Assembly (NCBI GenBank): GCA_016291995.1
Contig: JAEEZV010000069.1
Location: forward strand, 1-13,123
Direction: 5' to 3'
Length of the DNA stretch: 13,123 bases
DNA from: Caryophanales bacterium
Lineage (GTDB): Bacteria > Bacillota_I > Bacilli_A > RF39 > UBA660
Position 1 is the first letter of the stretch. The number at the start of each line of letters is the position of its first letter. This document shows, piece by piece, positions 1 to 6,750 of the stretch. The notes beneath the pieces are model-generated. The model saw only the letters and a list, made by a program, of their open reading frames with translations, did no database searches and was not told the DNA's origin. The translations under genes and the position numbers were made by a program.

Positions 1-968
1 GAATAGGACTTTCTTGTAAATCTATATGTATCGCCATCTGCGATATAACTGTTTACTATTTTGTTAGCATAATTATACCCATATTTATTAATAATTCCAT
101 CATATGCTTGCATCCATTTACGTAGTTTTTCGGTTTGAATTTCACCATATTTATGATAAAATGCATCCATACTTTTATTTGGACTCATACCAATTCTAAT
201 GAATTCGGTAACTCTTTTATAGTTATTGAATAAGGCATCAGTATTATCTTTAAACGACATTGATGCCATATACCCTTCTCTATCTATATTATTTACAAAT
301 ACTTGATTATATACACCATTTAAATATGAGAAGAAATCTTCATAACTTACATCATCTAACCCACCATATGTATATTTCGCATTCATATAGTTAGTTATGT
401 AGTCTGCTAGAGCACCATTATAGTTAATCTCATCATCCCAGGCATAACTTATTCCACCGGCACTAACGGCAAATGGGTTTGGTGCAATCATTCCCTCTTT
501 AATATATTCATTTTTTTGAATAAATCTTTGTAATTTGGCAGCATCTCCCATATTTTTTACTCTAATTACTAAGTCGTCAAATCTTACTTTATCTGATACT
601 TTCGAAAAATGCTCTATTTTATTTTGCTCTAAGAATGAAAATATTTCGTGAATTGATCTTGCCATATGTTCTTTATCTAGCGGTATATACATTTTGATTA
701 TATCGGTATGATTATCATAGTCAGTTTTTTTATAATTACAAGCTAGAAAGTCATTGTAATGGAATATACTTCCAGTGTCTTTATAGATACTTCTTAGATC
801 TTCTTCATAACCACTGAATTCATCTCTTAGATATTCGATACTACTTGGATTTTTATTGCTCATTCTAACTAGTTTGGCATAGATTTGATTTCTACTTAAT
901 GGGGCTTCAACTTTAAAATAAGCGGCAATTTCTTTTAATAAAGTATTAATTTTTTCTATATCACTCAT
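1..968 (-). CDS. Unknown protein, possibly HopA1/phosphothreonine-lyase-like (C-terminus cut by window edge)
   Basis: The reading frame is open from ATG at 968 to the left edge: 322 codons without a stop, so the protein is longer than what is visible. A purine-rich AGAGGG lies 8 nt before the ATG, and the start overlaps the stop of the upstream 49-aa gene (ATGAGTGA), which implies translational coupling. There is no signal peptide or membrane segment, so it is probably cytoplasmic. Residues 1-80 look helical. Residues 88-178 carry a pattern of K92-x-Y, a helix, K123 in FSKVSDKVRFDD, R129, D131, R136 and then a PNPFAVSAGG turn. This order recalls the HopA1 / OspF-SpvC phosphothreonine-lyase fold, also found in class V lanthipeptide synthetases. 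That similarity is judged by eye and is tentative. Residues 200-322 are helical and aromatic-rich. That the gene is real is nearly certain; its function is not. Confidence 0.85.
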   Translation of the reverse strand, partial: MSDIEKINTLLKEIAAYFKVEAPLSRNQIYAKLVRMSNKNPSSIEYLRDEFSGYEEDLRSIYKDTGSIFHYNDFLACNYKKTDYDNHTDIIKMYIPLDKEHMARSIHEIFSFLEQNKIEHFSKVSDKVRFDDLVIRVKNMGDAAKLQRFIQKNEYIKEGMIAPNPFAVSAGGISYAWDDEINYNGALADYITNYMNAKYTYGGLDDVSYEDFFSYLNGVYNQVFVNNIDREGYMASMSFKDNTDALFNNYKRVTEFIRIGMSPNKSMDAFYHKYGEIQTEKLRKWMQAYDGIINKYGYNYANKIVNSYIADGDTYRFTRKSY

Positions 969-1110
969 AGTTTATACCCTCTAATATTTCTGTTAAATCT
1001 ACCGTATCTTCTTCCATATCCACCTGTTTACTACTAGATGGTAAATCACCATTATCATCTATTTCTTCGGGGATAACTTCTGGTAAATTATTTTTTATAT
1101 CTTCATTCAT
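961..1110 (-). CDS. Small acidic protein (49 aa), translationally coupled to the next gene
   Basis: This short gene runs from ATG 1110 to TGA 961-963. GAGG is centred about 9 nt before the start, and a TATAAT box lies just upstream (1125-1130). The product is strongly acidic (15 Asp/Glu against 3 Lys and no Arg), has no Cys, and contains a central LPSSSK stretch. It is probably mostly unstructured with a helical C-terminus (DLTEILEGI). Its TGA overlaps the ATG of the following large gene by 8 nt, so the two are almost certainly co-expressed. It matches no family I recognise. Possible roles are a chaperone or inhibitor of the partner, an acidic peptide substrate, or a leader peptide that only couples translation. 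Lack of Cys argues against a lanthipeptide precursor. Confidence 0.75.
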   Translation of the reverse strand: MNEDIKNNLPEVIPEEIDDNGDLPSSSKQVDMEEDTVDLTEILEGINYE

Positions 1111-1124
1111 ATTATTACCTCAAT

Positions 1125-1130
1125 ATTATA
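1125..1130 (-). promoter_or_regulatory. Putative -10 box of the 49-aa gene
   Basis: A perfect TATAAT lies 14 nt before the ATG at 1110. No good -35 is visible, because the -35 region falls in the A/T tract of the rpoZ terminator. If used, transcription would start at the GG of GGTAATAAT-ATG and leave a leader of about 9 nt. Confidence 0.35.
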
Positions 1131-1146
1131 ATATCATATAAAAAGA

Positions 1147-1170
1147 AAAAAAGATATAATTATCTTTTTT
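1147..1170 (-). terminator. rpoZ terminator overlapping its stop codon
   Basis: A 10-bp stem (1147-1156 with 1161-1170) and a 4-nt loop are followed on the minus strand by a T-rich tract (1140-1150). The stop codon TAA (1160-1162) lies at the stem/loop border. The stem is almost all A-T except one G-C pair, so it may be leaky and allow read-through into the 49-aa gene. Confidence 0.55.
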
Positions 1171-1360
1171 CAACGTGTATTAAATTATCATTTATTTCCT
1201 CAAGAGCTCTCCCAATAGTCTTTACAGATTTATATTCATTAAGTGGTTTTTGATAAAATCCTGTTTTAATCATTTGTTTACTTCTACCTGCTGCAAGATA
1301 CACCAACATGTATTTAGATTCAACTATTGTAAGTAGTTTGTCAATTGATGGATAAATCAT
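1160..1360 (-). CDS. rpoZ: RNA polymerase omega subunit
   Basis: The 66-aa product is the small omega subunit, which binds the beta' C-terminus and helps assemble and stabilise RNA polymerase. The recognisable core is YPSIDKLL at residues 3-10, SKY-LV--AAGRS at about 15-27, and KSVKTIGRALEEI near 44-56, all in the usual order and spacing. Length is normal for Bacillota. A GGGAG ribosome binding site precedes the ATG by 9 nt. In many Bacilli rpoZ sits between gmk and coaBC/priA. Here it is alone, transcribed away from vanY and followed by its own terminator, so that conserved block has been broken up in this genome. Confidence in the family call is high. Confidence 0.93.
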   Translation of the reverse strand: MIYPSIDKLLTIVESKYMLVYLAAGRSKQMIKTGFYQKPLNEYKSVKTIGRALEEINDNLIHVEKR

Positions 1361-1496
1361 AATATCACACTCCCTTATCTTATATATCTAGCATATAATA
1401 AATAGATGGCAATTACAATAGACTTGACAAAAATTAGACAAATAAATTTTACTAGTTAAATTTATTATTTTGTGGTATATTTATTATGGTGATTAT
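1361..1496. other. Divergent promoter region between rpoZ and vanY
   Basis: This 136-nt AT-rich gap must hold promoters for both strands. On the plus strand it contains TTGACA (1424-1429) and an extended -10 box (1473-1481), which are not spaced to work together. On the minus strand TTGTAA (1418-1413) with TATGCT (1395-1390) at 17 nt spacing is the best but weak candidate for rpoZ. No riboswitch-like fold was noticed. Confidence 0.5.
1473..1481 (+). promoter_or_regulatory. Putative extended -10 promoter of vanY
   Basis: TGGTATATT fits the extended -10 pattern TGnTATAAT with one mismatch. Start of transcription 7 nt after the box would fall on G1488, the first base of GGTGATTAT-ATG, giving a 9-nt leader. 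An alternative is TTGACA at 1424-1429 with TTTACT at 1448-1453 (18-nt spacing), which would give a leader of about 37 nt. Confidence 0.4.
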
Positions 1497-2618
1497 ATGA
1501 AGAGTGTAAGGAGAAGAAAATTGAGTGTTAAAAAGACTTTAAGAGTATTATTACCTTTAATTATTCTTGTTTTAATCATTGTAAATTTTAATCATATTAA
1601 ATACTTCTTTCAAAGTAAAATTACTGGTTATGAATATAATACAATTGAAACTTTTCATAATGAAAAGATATATAAAACTGTTAGAGAATATGATTATTCA
1701 AAGACATTAGAGGAAATATTAGATACAAAATCTTTTGAAAAGAAATACTTAAGAGATTATTTAGTAATTAATTATTTAGATAAAGAAAATTTTCTTGATA
1801 ATGTTAGTAAACTATTGACACTTGGATATACAGGAAATGATATTAATGGAATATATGAGAAATTAGATGAGAAAAATATTTTGTTATTACTTGACAATTC
1901 ATATTTGAAAGATATTGTAAAGATAATTAATTTAAATTATTTCGATTCTACCAAATTAGAAAGATATTTAAAGTACAATAATGATAAAATATCTTACGAA
2001 GATCTTGTTACTTATGTCAATATTGGTCTTGATAATGAATATTATACCGATGTAACCAAGGTAGATAAACAAGATGATCTTTTAGTACTAGTTAATAAAT
2101 ATAATTCTTTGAATAGTGATTACGTACCTAGTGACTTGGAAGCTATTGGAACTAAATATAATAAGGGCTGGAATAATAAGATGCGTCACGAGGCAAAGGT
2201 AGCCTTTGAAGAAATGTGTGAGGGTGCTCTTAAAGATGGCATTACAATATATTCTGGCTCTGCTTATAGGTCATATAGTTATCAAAAAACTTTATATAAT
2301 AATTATGTAGCTTCAAATGGCTTTAAGAAGGCTGAAACTTTTTCCGCTAGAGCTGGTTATTCAGAACATCAAACTGGTTTAGCTACGGATGTAATGAATG
2401 CAAAAGGTAATTATATTAGTAAAGATGATAAAGAATATACATGGCTTAACAATAATAGTTATAAATATGGCTTTATTTTGAGATATCCGGAAGGAAAAGA
2501 AGATATAACTGGTTATATGTTTGAGGAATGGCACTTTAGATTTCTTGGAAAAGAAGTGGCTAAAGAAGTATATGATAGTAAGCTTACTTTCGATGAGTAT
2601 ATTGCAAGAAAGAGTTGA
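1497..2618 (+). CDS. Membrane-anchored D-alanyl-D-alanine carboxypeptidase, VanY/peptidase M15B type
   Basis: The protein should remove the terminal D-Ala from peptidoglycan stem peptides as a zinc enzyme outside the membrane. Numbered from ATG 1497 (373 aa), residues 1-15 are basic and 15-38 form one hydrophobic segment, a signal anchor. Residues about 60-185 are a helical stalk with two loosely similar 35-40 aa units. The catalytic domain covers about 205-365. It has the SAYRSYSYQ motif (255-263), the zinc motif SEHQTGLATD with H291 and D298, and EEWH with catalytic E343 and zinc ligand H346. Pro of the usual EPWH is replaced by E344. A TTG at 1470 would add nine residues, but ATG 1497 is preferred because GGTGAT sits just before it. 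The gene is monocistronic. Its TGA stop is part of the next promoter. Confidence 0.9.
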   Translation: MKSVRRRKLSVKKTLRVLLPLIILVLIIVNFNHIKYFFQSKITGYEYNTIETFHNEKIYKTVREYDYSKTLEEILDTKSFEKKYLRDYLVINYLDKENFLDNVSKLLTLGYTGNDINGIYEKLDEKNILLLLDNSYLKDIVKIINLNYFDSTKLERYLKYNNDKISYEDLVTYVNIGLDNEYYTDVTKVDKQDDLLVLVNKYNSLNSDYVPSDLEAIGTKYNKGWNNKMRHEAKVAFEEMCEGALKDGITIYSGSAYRSYSYQKTLYNNYVASNGFKKAETFSARAGYSEHQTGLATDVMNAKGNYISKDDKEYTWLNNNSYKYGFILRYPEGKEDITGYMFEEWHFRFLGKEVAKEVYDSKLTFDEYIARKS

Positions 2619-2643
2619 CAAAATGCTTACGTTATTATAAAAT
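2615..2643 (+). promoter_or_regulatory. tRNA-Ser promoter overlapping the vanY stop
   Basis: A perfect TTGACA (2615-2620) and TAAAAT (2638-2643) are separated by 17 nt, placing the start of transcription near 2650, about 13 nt before the tRNA. The TGA inside TTGACA is the vanY stop codon. Confidence 0.6.
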
Positions 2644-2662
2644 TAAGTACGTAAGCGTTTTT
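2621..2662 (+). terminator. vanY terminator interleaved with the tRNA-Ser promoter
   Basis: A 12-bp stem (2621-2632 with 2649-2660, one G-U pair) with a 16-nt loop ends in TTTTT (2658-2662). The tRNA begins on the next base. The loop contains the tRNA -10 box. Confidence 0.6.
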
Positions 2663-2755
2663 GGAGTAGTACTCAAGAGGCTGAAGAGGCGTCCCTGCTA
2701 AGGATGTAGACCGGGAAACCCTGGTGCGAGAGTTCAAATCTCTCCTACTCCGCCA
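2663..2755 (+). tRNA. tRNA-Ser, anticodon GCU
   Basis: The 93-nt gene folds as a class II tRNA. The acceptor GGAGTAG (2663-2669) pairs with CTACTCC (2745-2751), then the discriminator G and an encoded CCA (2753-2755). The anticodon stem CGTCC/GGATG (2690-2694/2702-2706) closes the loop CTGCTAA with anticodon GCT at 2697-2699, reading AGC and AGU. A long variable arm with a GGG/CCC stem is typical of tRNA-Ser. The T arm GAGAG-TTCAAAT-CTCTC is canonical. It is transcribed alone from its own promoter and ends in its own terminator. Confidence 0.96.
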
Positions 2756-2759
2756 TTAT

Positions 2760-2791
2760 AAAATTAAACCCTTTTTAAGGGTTTTAATTTT
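2760..2791 (+). terminator. tRNA-Ser terminator
   Basis: The arms AAACCCTT (2766-2773) and AAGGGTTT (2777-2784) form an 8-bp stem over a TTT loop, extended by six A-T pairs after one bulged T (2785). The run of T at the 3' side serves as the release tract. Confidence 0.75.
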
Positions 2792-2804
2792 GCCTATTTT
2801 GATG

Positions 2805-2810
2805 TATAAT
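2805..2810 (+). promoter_or_regulatory. Putative -10 box of recU
   Basis: A perfect TATAAT preceded by ATG lies 16 nt before the recU start codon. The -35 position (TTTTAA, 2782-2787) is poor and lies in the tRNA terminator. Transcription would begin at about 2817-2818 and leave a leader of 9-10 nt starting with GGTGA. Confidence 0.45.
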
Positions 2811-2826
2811 TAAAGTTGGTGACGAG

Positions 2827-3357
2827 ATGATTACAGTTAAAAATAATAAACTTATCAATTATGGTAATCGTGGTATGGGACTTGAATCCGATATCAATCT
2901 TACTAATGAATACTACAAAGAGAAAAAGATTGCTTTAATTTATAAGAAACCAATACCAATTAAGGTACTTAAAATTAATTCTACGAAGACGAGAATTCAA
3001 GATGCATTCTACGAACAGAAATCTACTTTGGATTACAGTGGAATTTATAAGGAAAAATATATTGAATTTGATGCTAAAGAAACTAATAGTAAAACTAGTT
3101 TTCCATTTGCTAATATTCATAAACATCAGATTGAACATATTAAAAATGTTATGTATTTTGGGGGAATTGCTTTCTTAATTGTAAGATTTAATTATTTTAA
3201 TAAAACATTTTTGTTACCTGGAAAGGTATTAATCAACTATATTGAGGTATCTAAAAGGAAATCGATACCATATAGTTATTTTATTGATAATCTTCCAGAA
3301 ATTGAAATTAAATACCGACCTAGATTAGATTATCTAAATAAGGTTGATATTTCATAA
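2827..3357 (+). CDS. recU: Holliday junction resolvase RecU
   Basis: RecU resolves four-way DNA junctions during recombination repair and chromosome segregation in Firmicutes, working with RuvAB and RecA. The 176-aa protein keeps the family's order of motifs: NRGMGLESDINLTNEYY (14-30), IYKKPIPI (38-45), the metal site DYSG...YIEFDAKET with D69, D82 and K84, then KTSFPF and HKHQIEH (89-104), and the C-terminal RKSIPY (144-149) and PRLDYL (165-170). B. subtilis RecU is about 206 aa; the difference is mostly a shorter N-terminus before NRGM and a shorter C-terminal tail. The family's FEAK is here FDAK, an Asp in place of the usual catalytic Glu. A GGTGA sequence 4 nt before the ATG supports the start. 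It lies directly upstream of the class A PBP gene, as in Bacillus (recU-ponA), with no terminator between them. Confidence 0.95.
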   Translation: MITVKNNKLINYGNRGMGLESDINLTNEYYKEKKIALIYKKPIPIKVLKINSTKTRIQDAFYEQKSTLDYSGIYKEKYIEFDAKETNSKTSFPFANIHKHQIEHIKNVMYFGGIAFLIVRFNYFNKTFLLPGKVLINYIEVSKRKSIPYSYFIDNLPEIEIKYRPRLDYLNKVDIS

Positions 3358-3381
3358 GTAATATACTATAATATATTATAG
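3344..3381 (+). promoter_or_regulatory. Promoter of the PBP gene, with a palindrome over the -10 box
   Basis: TTGATA (3344-3349) and TATAAT (3367-3372) are spaced by 17 nt, close to the sigma-A consensus. The -35 lies inside the last codons of recU. A perfect 16-bp palindrome, CTATAATATATTATAG (3366-3381), covers the -10 box and the expected start of transcription near 3379. The PBP gene could therefore be expressed both with recU and alone. Confidence 0.6.
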
Positions 3382-3405
3382 AATAGTTACAAAGGAGTTG
3401 AAGAA

Positions 3406-6400
3406 GTGACGAAGGGAAAGAAGAAAAATAGTGTTAATAAAAACACTACAGTAAATAAAAAGAAGAAAACTACGGAAATTTTTGATGTTGAAGAAAAAGA
3501 AATAATTGAAGATAGTAAATTTGATTTTGATGAATTAGATAAAAAAGAAGATGTGAGTATTAAGAAAGAAAAAAAGAATTATACTCCATCTCATGCTGAA
3601 GATACATTCATAAATAGTATTGAAGAATTTAATGAAGATGAAAGTCTTACAGCTGAAATAGAAATTCCTGATGTAAGTGAGAAAGAAAATACGAAGGAAG
3701 ATACTGAAGAATTATTTACTATTGGGGATGAAGAAGCTGAGGGCGATGATATGGCTAAGAAAAAGAAAAAAGGATTAAAAGCTAAATTAGCAATGCTATT
3801 TAGTAAAAAGAAAAAGAATATCAAAATCAATAAAAATAAAAAGATTCATAATATTAGTGATTCTTCTTCAAAGAAAAATATTAAGAAGAAAGATGTTAAA
3901 AAGAAAATTATTATTAATGATAGTAATAAGAAACCAAAAGAAAAGAAAAAGAAACGTTCATTTTGGAAAAAACTTCTTACATTCTTCTTAATACTATGTA
4001 TTATTGGCGTTTTATCAGTTGCAGCATTCTTTGCTTATATTGTTATTACGGCACCTGAATTTGATGATAGTGCTTTGGTTACAAAAGAACAAACTATTTT
4101 GTATGATATGGATGGTGCTGTTATTGCAAAACTTGGTGCAGAAAAAAGAGAAAATATTTCTTATGAAGATATGCCACAAGTATTAATAGATGCAATTATA
4201 GCTACCGAAGACTCTAGATTTTTCCAGCATAATGGTGTTGACTTACTTAGATTTATTAAGGCAACGGTACAACAGTTATTAGGTCAGGATGAAGCTGGTG
4301 GAGCTAGTACTCTTACGATGCAGGTTGTTAAAAACAATGTAACTAAAAAACATAAAGAAGAAACTAATCCAATTAAGAAAGTAATAAGAAAGTTCCAAGA
4401 CGTATATCTATCTGTATTTAAAGTTGAGAAATCGTATACAAAGGAAGAAATATTAGAGATATATGTTAATGATAACTATTTAGGTGGAGCTTATGGTGTC
4501 GAAGAAGCTTCTAAATATTACTTTAATAAAGGAGCTGCTGATCTAACACTTCCTGAAGCGGCAATGATTGCTGGATTATTCCAGTCTCCTGGTTTAACTA
4601 ATCCATATTATAATTTGGAAAGAGCTGAAAAAAGAAGAGCTCTAGTTCTAAGACTTATGTATAATCATGGATATATTACAAAAGAAGAAATGGATGTAGC
4701 TAATAGTATCACGGTAGAAAGTTTACTTTCTAGTGGTAATTCAGATGATAGTGAATTCCAAGGCTTTATTGATACGGTTGCTGAAGAAATTAAGAAAAAG
4801 ACTGGTGAAGATATTTATAGCGTTCCAATGCTTGTATATACGACAATGGATCGTAAGATGCAAACTGGTATCAGTGCTGTTATGAATGATGATGATGCTT
4901 GGTATTGGAAAGATGAAAATGCGACAGCTGGTATTGCAATAGTTAATGCTGAAACTGGAGAAATTCCTGCGGTTGGTACGGGAAGACATAAGACTGGCGC
5001 TAAACAATTTAATACAGCTACTGGAGCACTTCGTCAACCTGGATCTACGGCTAAACCATTATTTGATTATGGTCCTGGTATTGAATATAATAATTTCTCA
5101 TCATATCAAATGTTTAATGATGAACCTTGGACTTATACAAGTGGCCCTTCCGTTGGTAACTGGAATGGTACATTTGATGGTTTAATGACTGCAAGATATG
5201 CATTACAATATTCACGTAATGTGCCTGCTCTTAAAGCTTTCCAACAAGTTGGAGCTACGAACAGTCAAAAGTTTGTACATAGTTTAGGACTTGATGTTGC
5301 TTTAAATGAAAGTTCTGATAATTATCGTATTTTACCTACTGGTATAGATAATACAATTAATGAAGCATATGCAATTGGTGGCGTTGCTGAAGGATTTAGT
5401 CCACTTATGATGGCTTCCGCCTACTCTTGCTTTGCTAATGGTGGATATTATATTGAACCACATTCAGTTACAAAGATTGAATATCGTGAATCTGGTGAAG
5501 TTAAAGAATTTAAATATTCTAAAGAAAGAGTTATGAAAGATTCTACAGCATATATTATCAATAATATTCTTGAATCTGCAGTTAATGTCGGATTTAATGG
5601 TGGTGCTAAAGTTTATGGTTCTCATGTGGCAGCTAAAACTGGTACATCTAACTTCGATGAAGCTACGATTAGAGCAAGAAAATTGCCAAGTTATGCAATG
5701 AATGATTTATGGACTGTAGCTTACACTTCACAATATGCGATTGGTGTATGGTATGGTTATGAAAATATTGATAAAGGTTATAATACAAATAACGCATATA
5801 AAGATGGCTTGGTGTCAGCAGCAATAAAGTATATTCCTAAGGATACTCGTGGTTGGTCAATGCCAAGTTCTGTCGTTGCAGTTACGGTAGAAAAAGAAAC
5901 ATGGCCTGCTAAATTACCTAGTGAAAATACTCCTAGTGATATGCGTTTAACAGAATACTTTGTCAGAGGTACACAACCTACAGAAGTTTCTGAAAGATAT
6001 GCTACTCTTGCAAATGTTACTAATGTAACACAAACTAAGAATGCTAATTCAGTTACATTAACTTGGAACTTCACTACTCCAACGGTTATTACTGATAGTT
6101 ACATTCAATCATATTTCAATAATAGCTTGTATGGTAATCAAAAGCAGAAATACATGGATGCAAGAAAGAAATATAATGCTGATGTTCTTGGTGAATATGG
6201 ATTTGGTATATATCAAATAACACAAGATGCTGAAGGAAAAGAAGTACAAAAATTACTTGAATTTACTACTACTCCTTCTTATACATATAAAGGTTATGGA
6301 AATGTTACTTTACTTATTAAAGCAGAATATAAGAACTTTAAGAATAATGCTTCAACTGGTGTAAAAGCACAACTTAATCTTGGAGAAATGCCTACGACAT

Positions 6401-6723
6401 TAGAAGTGGCATTAAACGGTAATAATAAAATAACTACGACAGTTGGTACATATAAAGATCCTGGTATTCAAAGTATTACTTATGGAGGATTAGATGTAAG
6501 TACGATGTCTAAGATTACATATCAAATTAAAGGTAATACAAATATATTTAATTCTAATAATGCTCTAGATAATTATGTTAATACATTATCTGGTGGTACA
6601 TATACAATTTTATATAATGTTAAGTACTTAACTAATACTGTTACAAAAGAAAGAATTGTAACATTAACTCCAAAAGAATCAACGGATCCACCTAGTACTA
6701 GTACAGAACCTACGACACCGTAG
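3406..6723 (+). CDS. ponA: Class A penicillin-binding protein 1A (bifunctional transglycosylase/transpeptidase)
   Basis: The enzyme polymerises lipid II into glycan strands and cross-links them outside the membrane. The 1105-aa protein begins with a GTG, 8 nt after AAAGGAG. Residues 1-115 are cytoplasmic and mostly acidic; 116-189 are extremely Lys-rich. A single membrane segment spans about 190-215. The glycosyltransferase domain (about 225-420) has EDSRFFQH with E268, GGASTLTMQ (298-305), and EEILEIYVN around 348-355. The transpeptidase domain (about 505-780) has the nucleophile S547 in STAK (547-550), SRN (603-605) and KTGT (744-747). Residues 870-1090 look like one or two beta-sandwich (fibronectin/Ig-like) modules, and the end is Ser/Thr/Pro-rich. 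It is longer than B. subtilis PBP1 (about 914 aa), mainly because of the N-terminal extension. A second in-frame ATG at 3751 (residue 116) might give a shorter form. Confidence 0.96.
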   Translation: MTKGKKKNSVNKNTTVNKKKKTTEIFDVEEKEIIEDSKFDFDELDKKEDVSIKKEKKNYTPSHAEDTFINSIEEFNEDESLTAEIEIPDVSEKENTKEDTEELFTIGDEEAEGDDMAKKKKKGLKAKLAMLFSKKKKNIKINKNKKIHNISDSSSKKNIKKKDVKKKIIINDSNKKPKEKKKKRSFWKKLLTFFLILCIIGVLSVAAFFAYIVITAPEFDDSALVTKEQTILYDMDGAVIAKLGAEKRENISYEDMPQVLIDAIIATEDSRFFQHNGVDLLRFIKATVQQLLGQDEAGGASTLTMQVVKNNVTKKHKEETNPIKKVIRKFQDVYLSVFKVEKSYTKEEILEIYVNDNYLGGAYGVEEASKYYFNKGAADLTLPEAAMIAGLFQSPGLTNPYYNLERAEKRRALVLRLMYNHGYITKEEMDVANSITVESLLSSGNSDDSEFQGFIDTVAEEIKKKTGEDIYSVPMLVYTTMDRKMQTGISAVMNDDDAWYWKDENATAGIAIVNAETGEIPAVGTGRHKTGAKQFNTATGALRQPGSTAKPLFDYGPGIEYNNFSSYQMFNDEPWTYTSGPSVGNWNGTFDGLMTARYALQYSRNVPALKAFQQVGATNSQKFVHSLGLDVALNESSDNYRILPTGIDNTINEAYAIGGVAEGFSPLMMASAYSCFANGGYYIEPHSVTKIEYRESGEVKEFKYSKERVMKDSTAYIINNILESAVNVGFNGGAKVYGSHVAAKTGTSNFDEATIRARKLPSYAMNDLWTVAYTSQYAIGVWYGYENIDKGYNTNNAYKDGLVSAAIKYIPKDTRGWSMPSSVVAVTVEKETWPAKLPSENTPSDMRLTEYFVRGTQPTEVSERYATLANVTNVTQTKNANSVTLTWNFTTPTVITDSYIQSYFNNSLYGNQKQKYMDARKKYNADVLGEYGFGIYQITQDAEGKEVQKLLEFTTTPSYTYKGYGNVTLLIKAEYKNFKNNASTGVKAQLNLGEMPTTLEVALNGNNKITTTVGTYKDPGIQSITYGGLDVSTMSKITYQIKGNTNIFNSNNALDNYVNTLSGGTYTILYNVKYLTNTVTKERIVTLTPKESTDPPSTSTEPTTP

Positions 6724-6735
6724 GTTCTTTTCTTT
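6705..6735 (+). terminator. PBP gene terminator containing its stop codon
   Basis: AGAACCTACG (6705-6714) and CGTAGGTTCT (6719-6728) form a perfect 10-bp stem over an ACAC loop, followed by a T-rich tract. The stop TAG (6721-6723) lies in the 3' arm, and the last codons (EPTTP) are encoded by the 5' arm and loop. Confidence 0.85.
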
Positions 6736-6750
6736 TTATAGTATATATGT

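Noticed and set aside
961..1110. 49-aa protein as a lanthipeptide precursor for the possible HopA1-like protein
   Set aside because: It has no Cys and no obvious leader/core cleavage site, so lanthionine rings could not form; other roles stay open.
1470..1496. TTG start for vanY that adds nine residues
   Set aside because: It has no ribosome binding site and overlaps the likely -10 box; ATG 1497 has GGTGAT just upstream.
2616..2618. TGA read as Trp (Mycoplasma-type code)
   Set aside because: All Trp positions checked in the large genes are TGG, no in-frame TGA occurs in over 1100 codons of the PBP, and the vanY TGA is followed at once by a terminator.
3591..6074. Reverse-strand and frame-shifted open frames inside the PBP gene
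   Set aside because: They lack ribosome sites and promoters and mirror the biased codons of the real gene.
6694..6703. GTACTAGTAC palindrome near the end of the PBP gene
   Set aside because: It lies in coding sequence for a low-complexity Ser/Thr tail, directly before a strong terminator, and has no sign of a site function.
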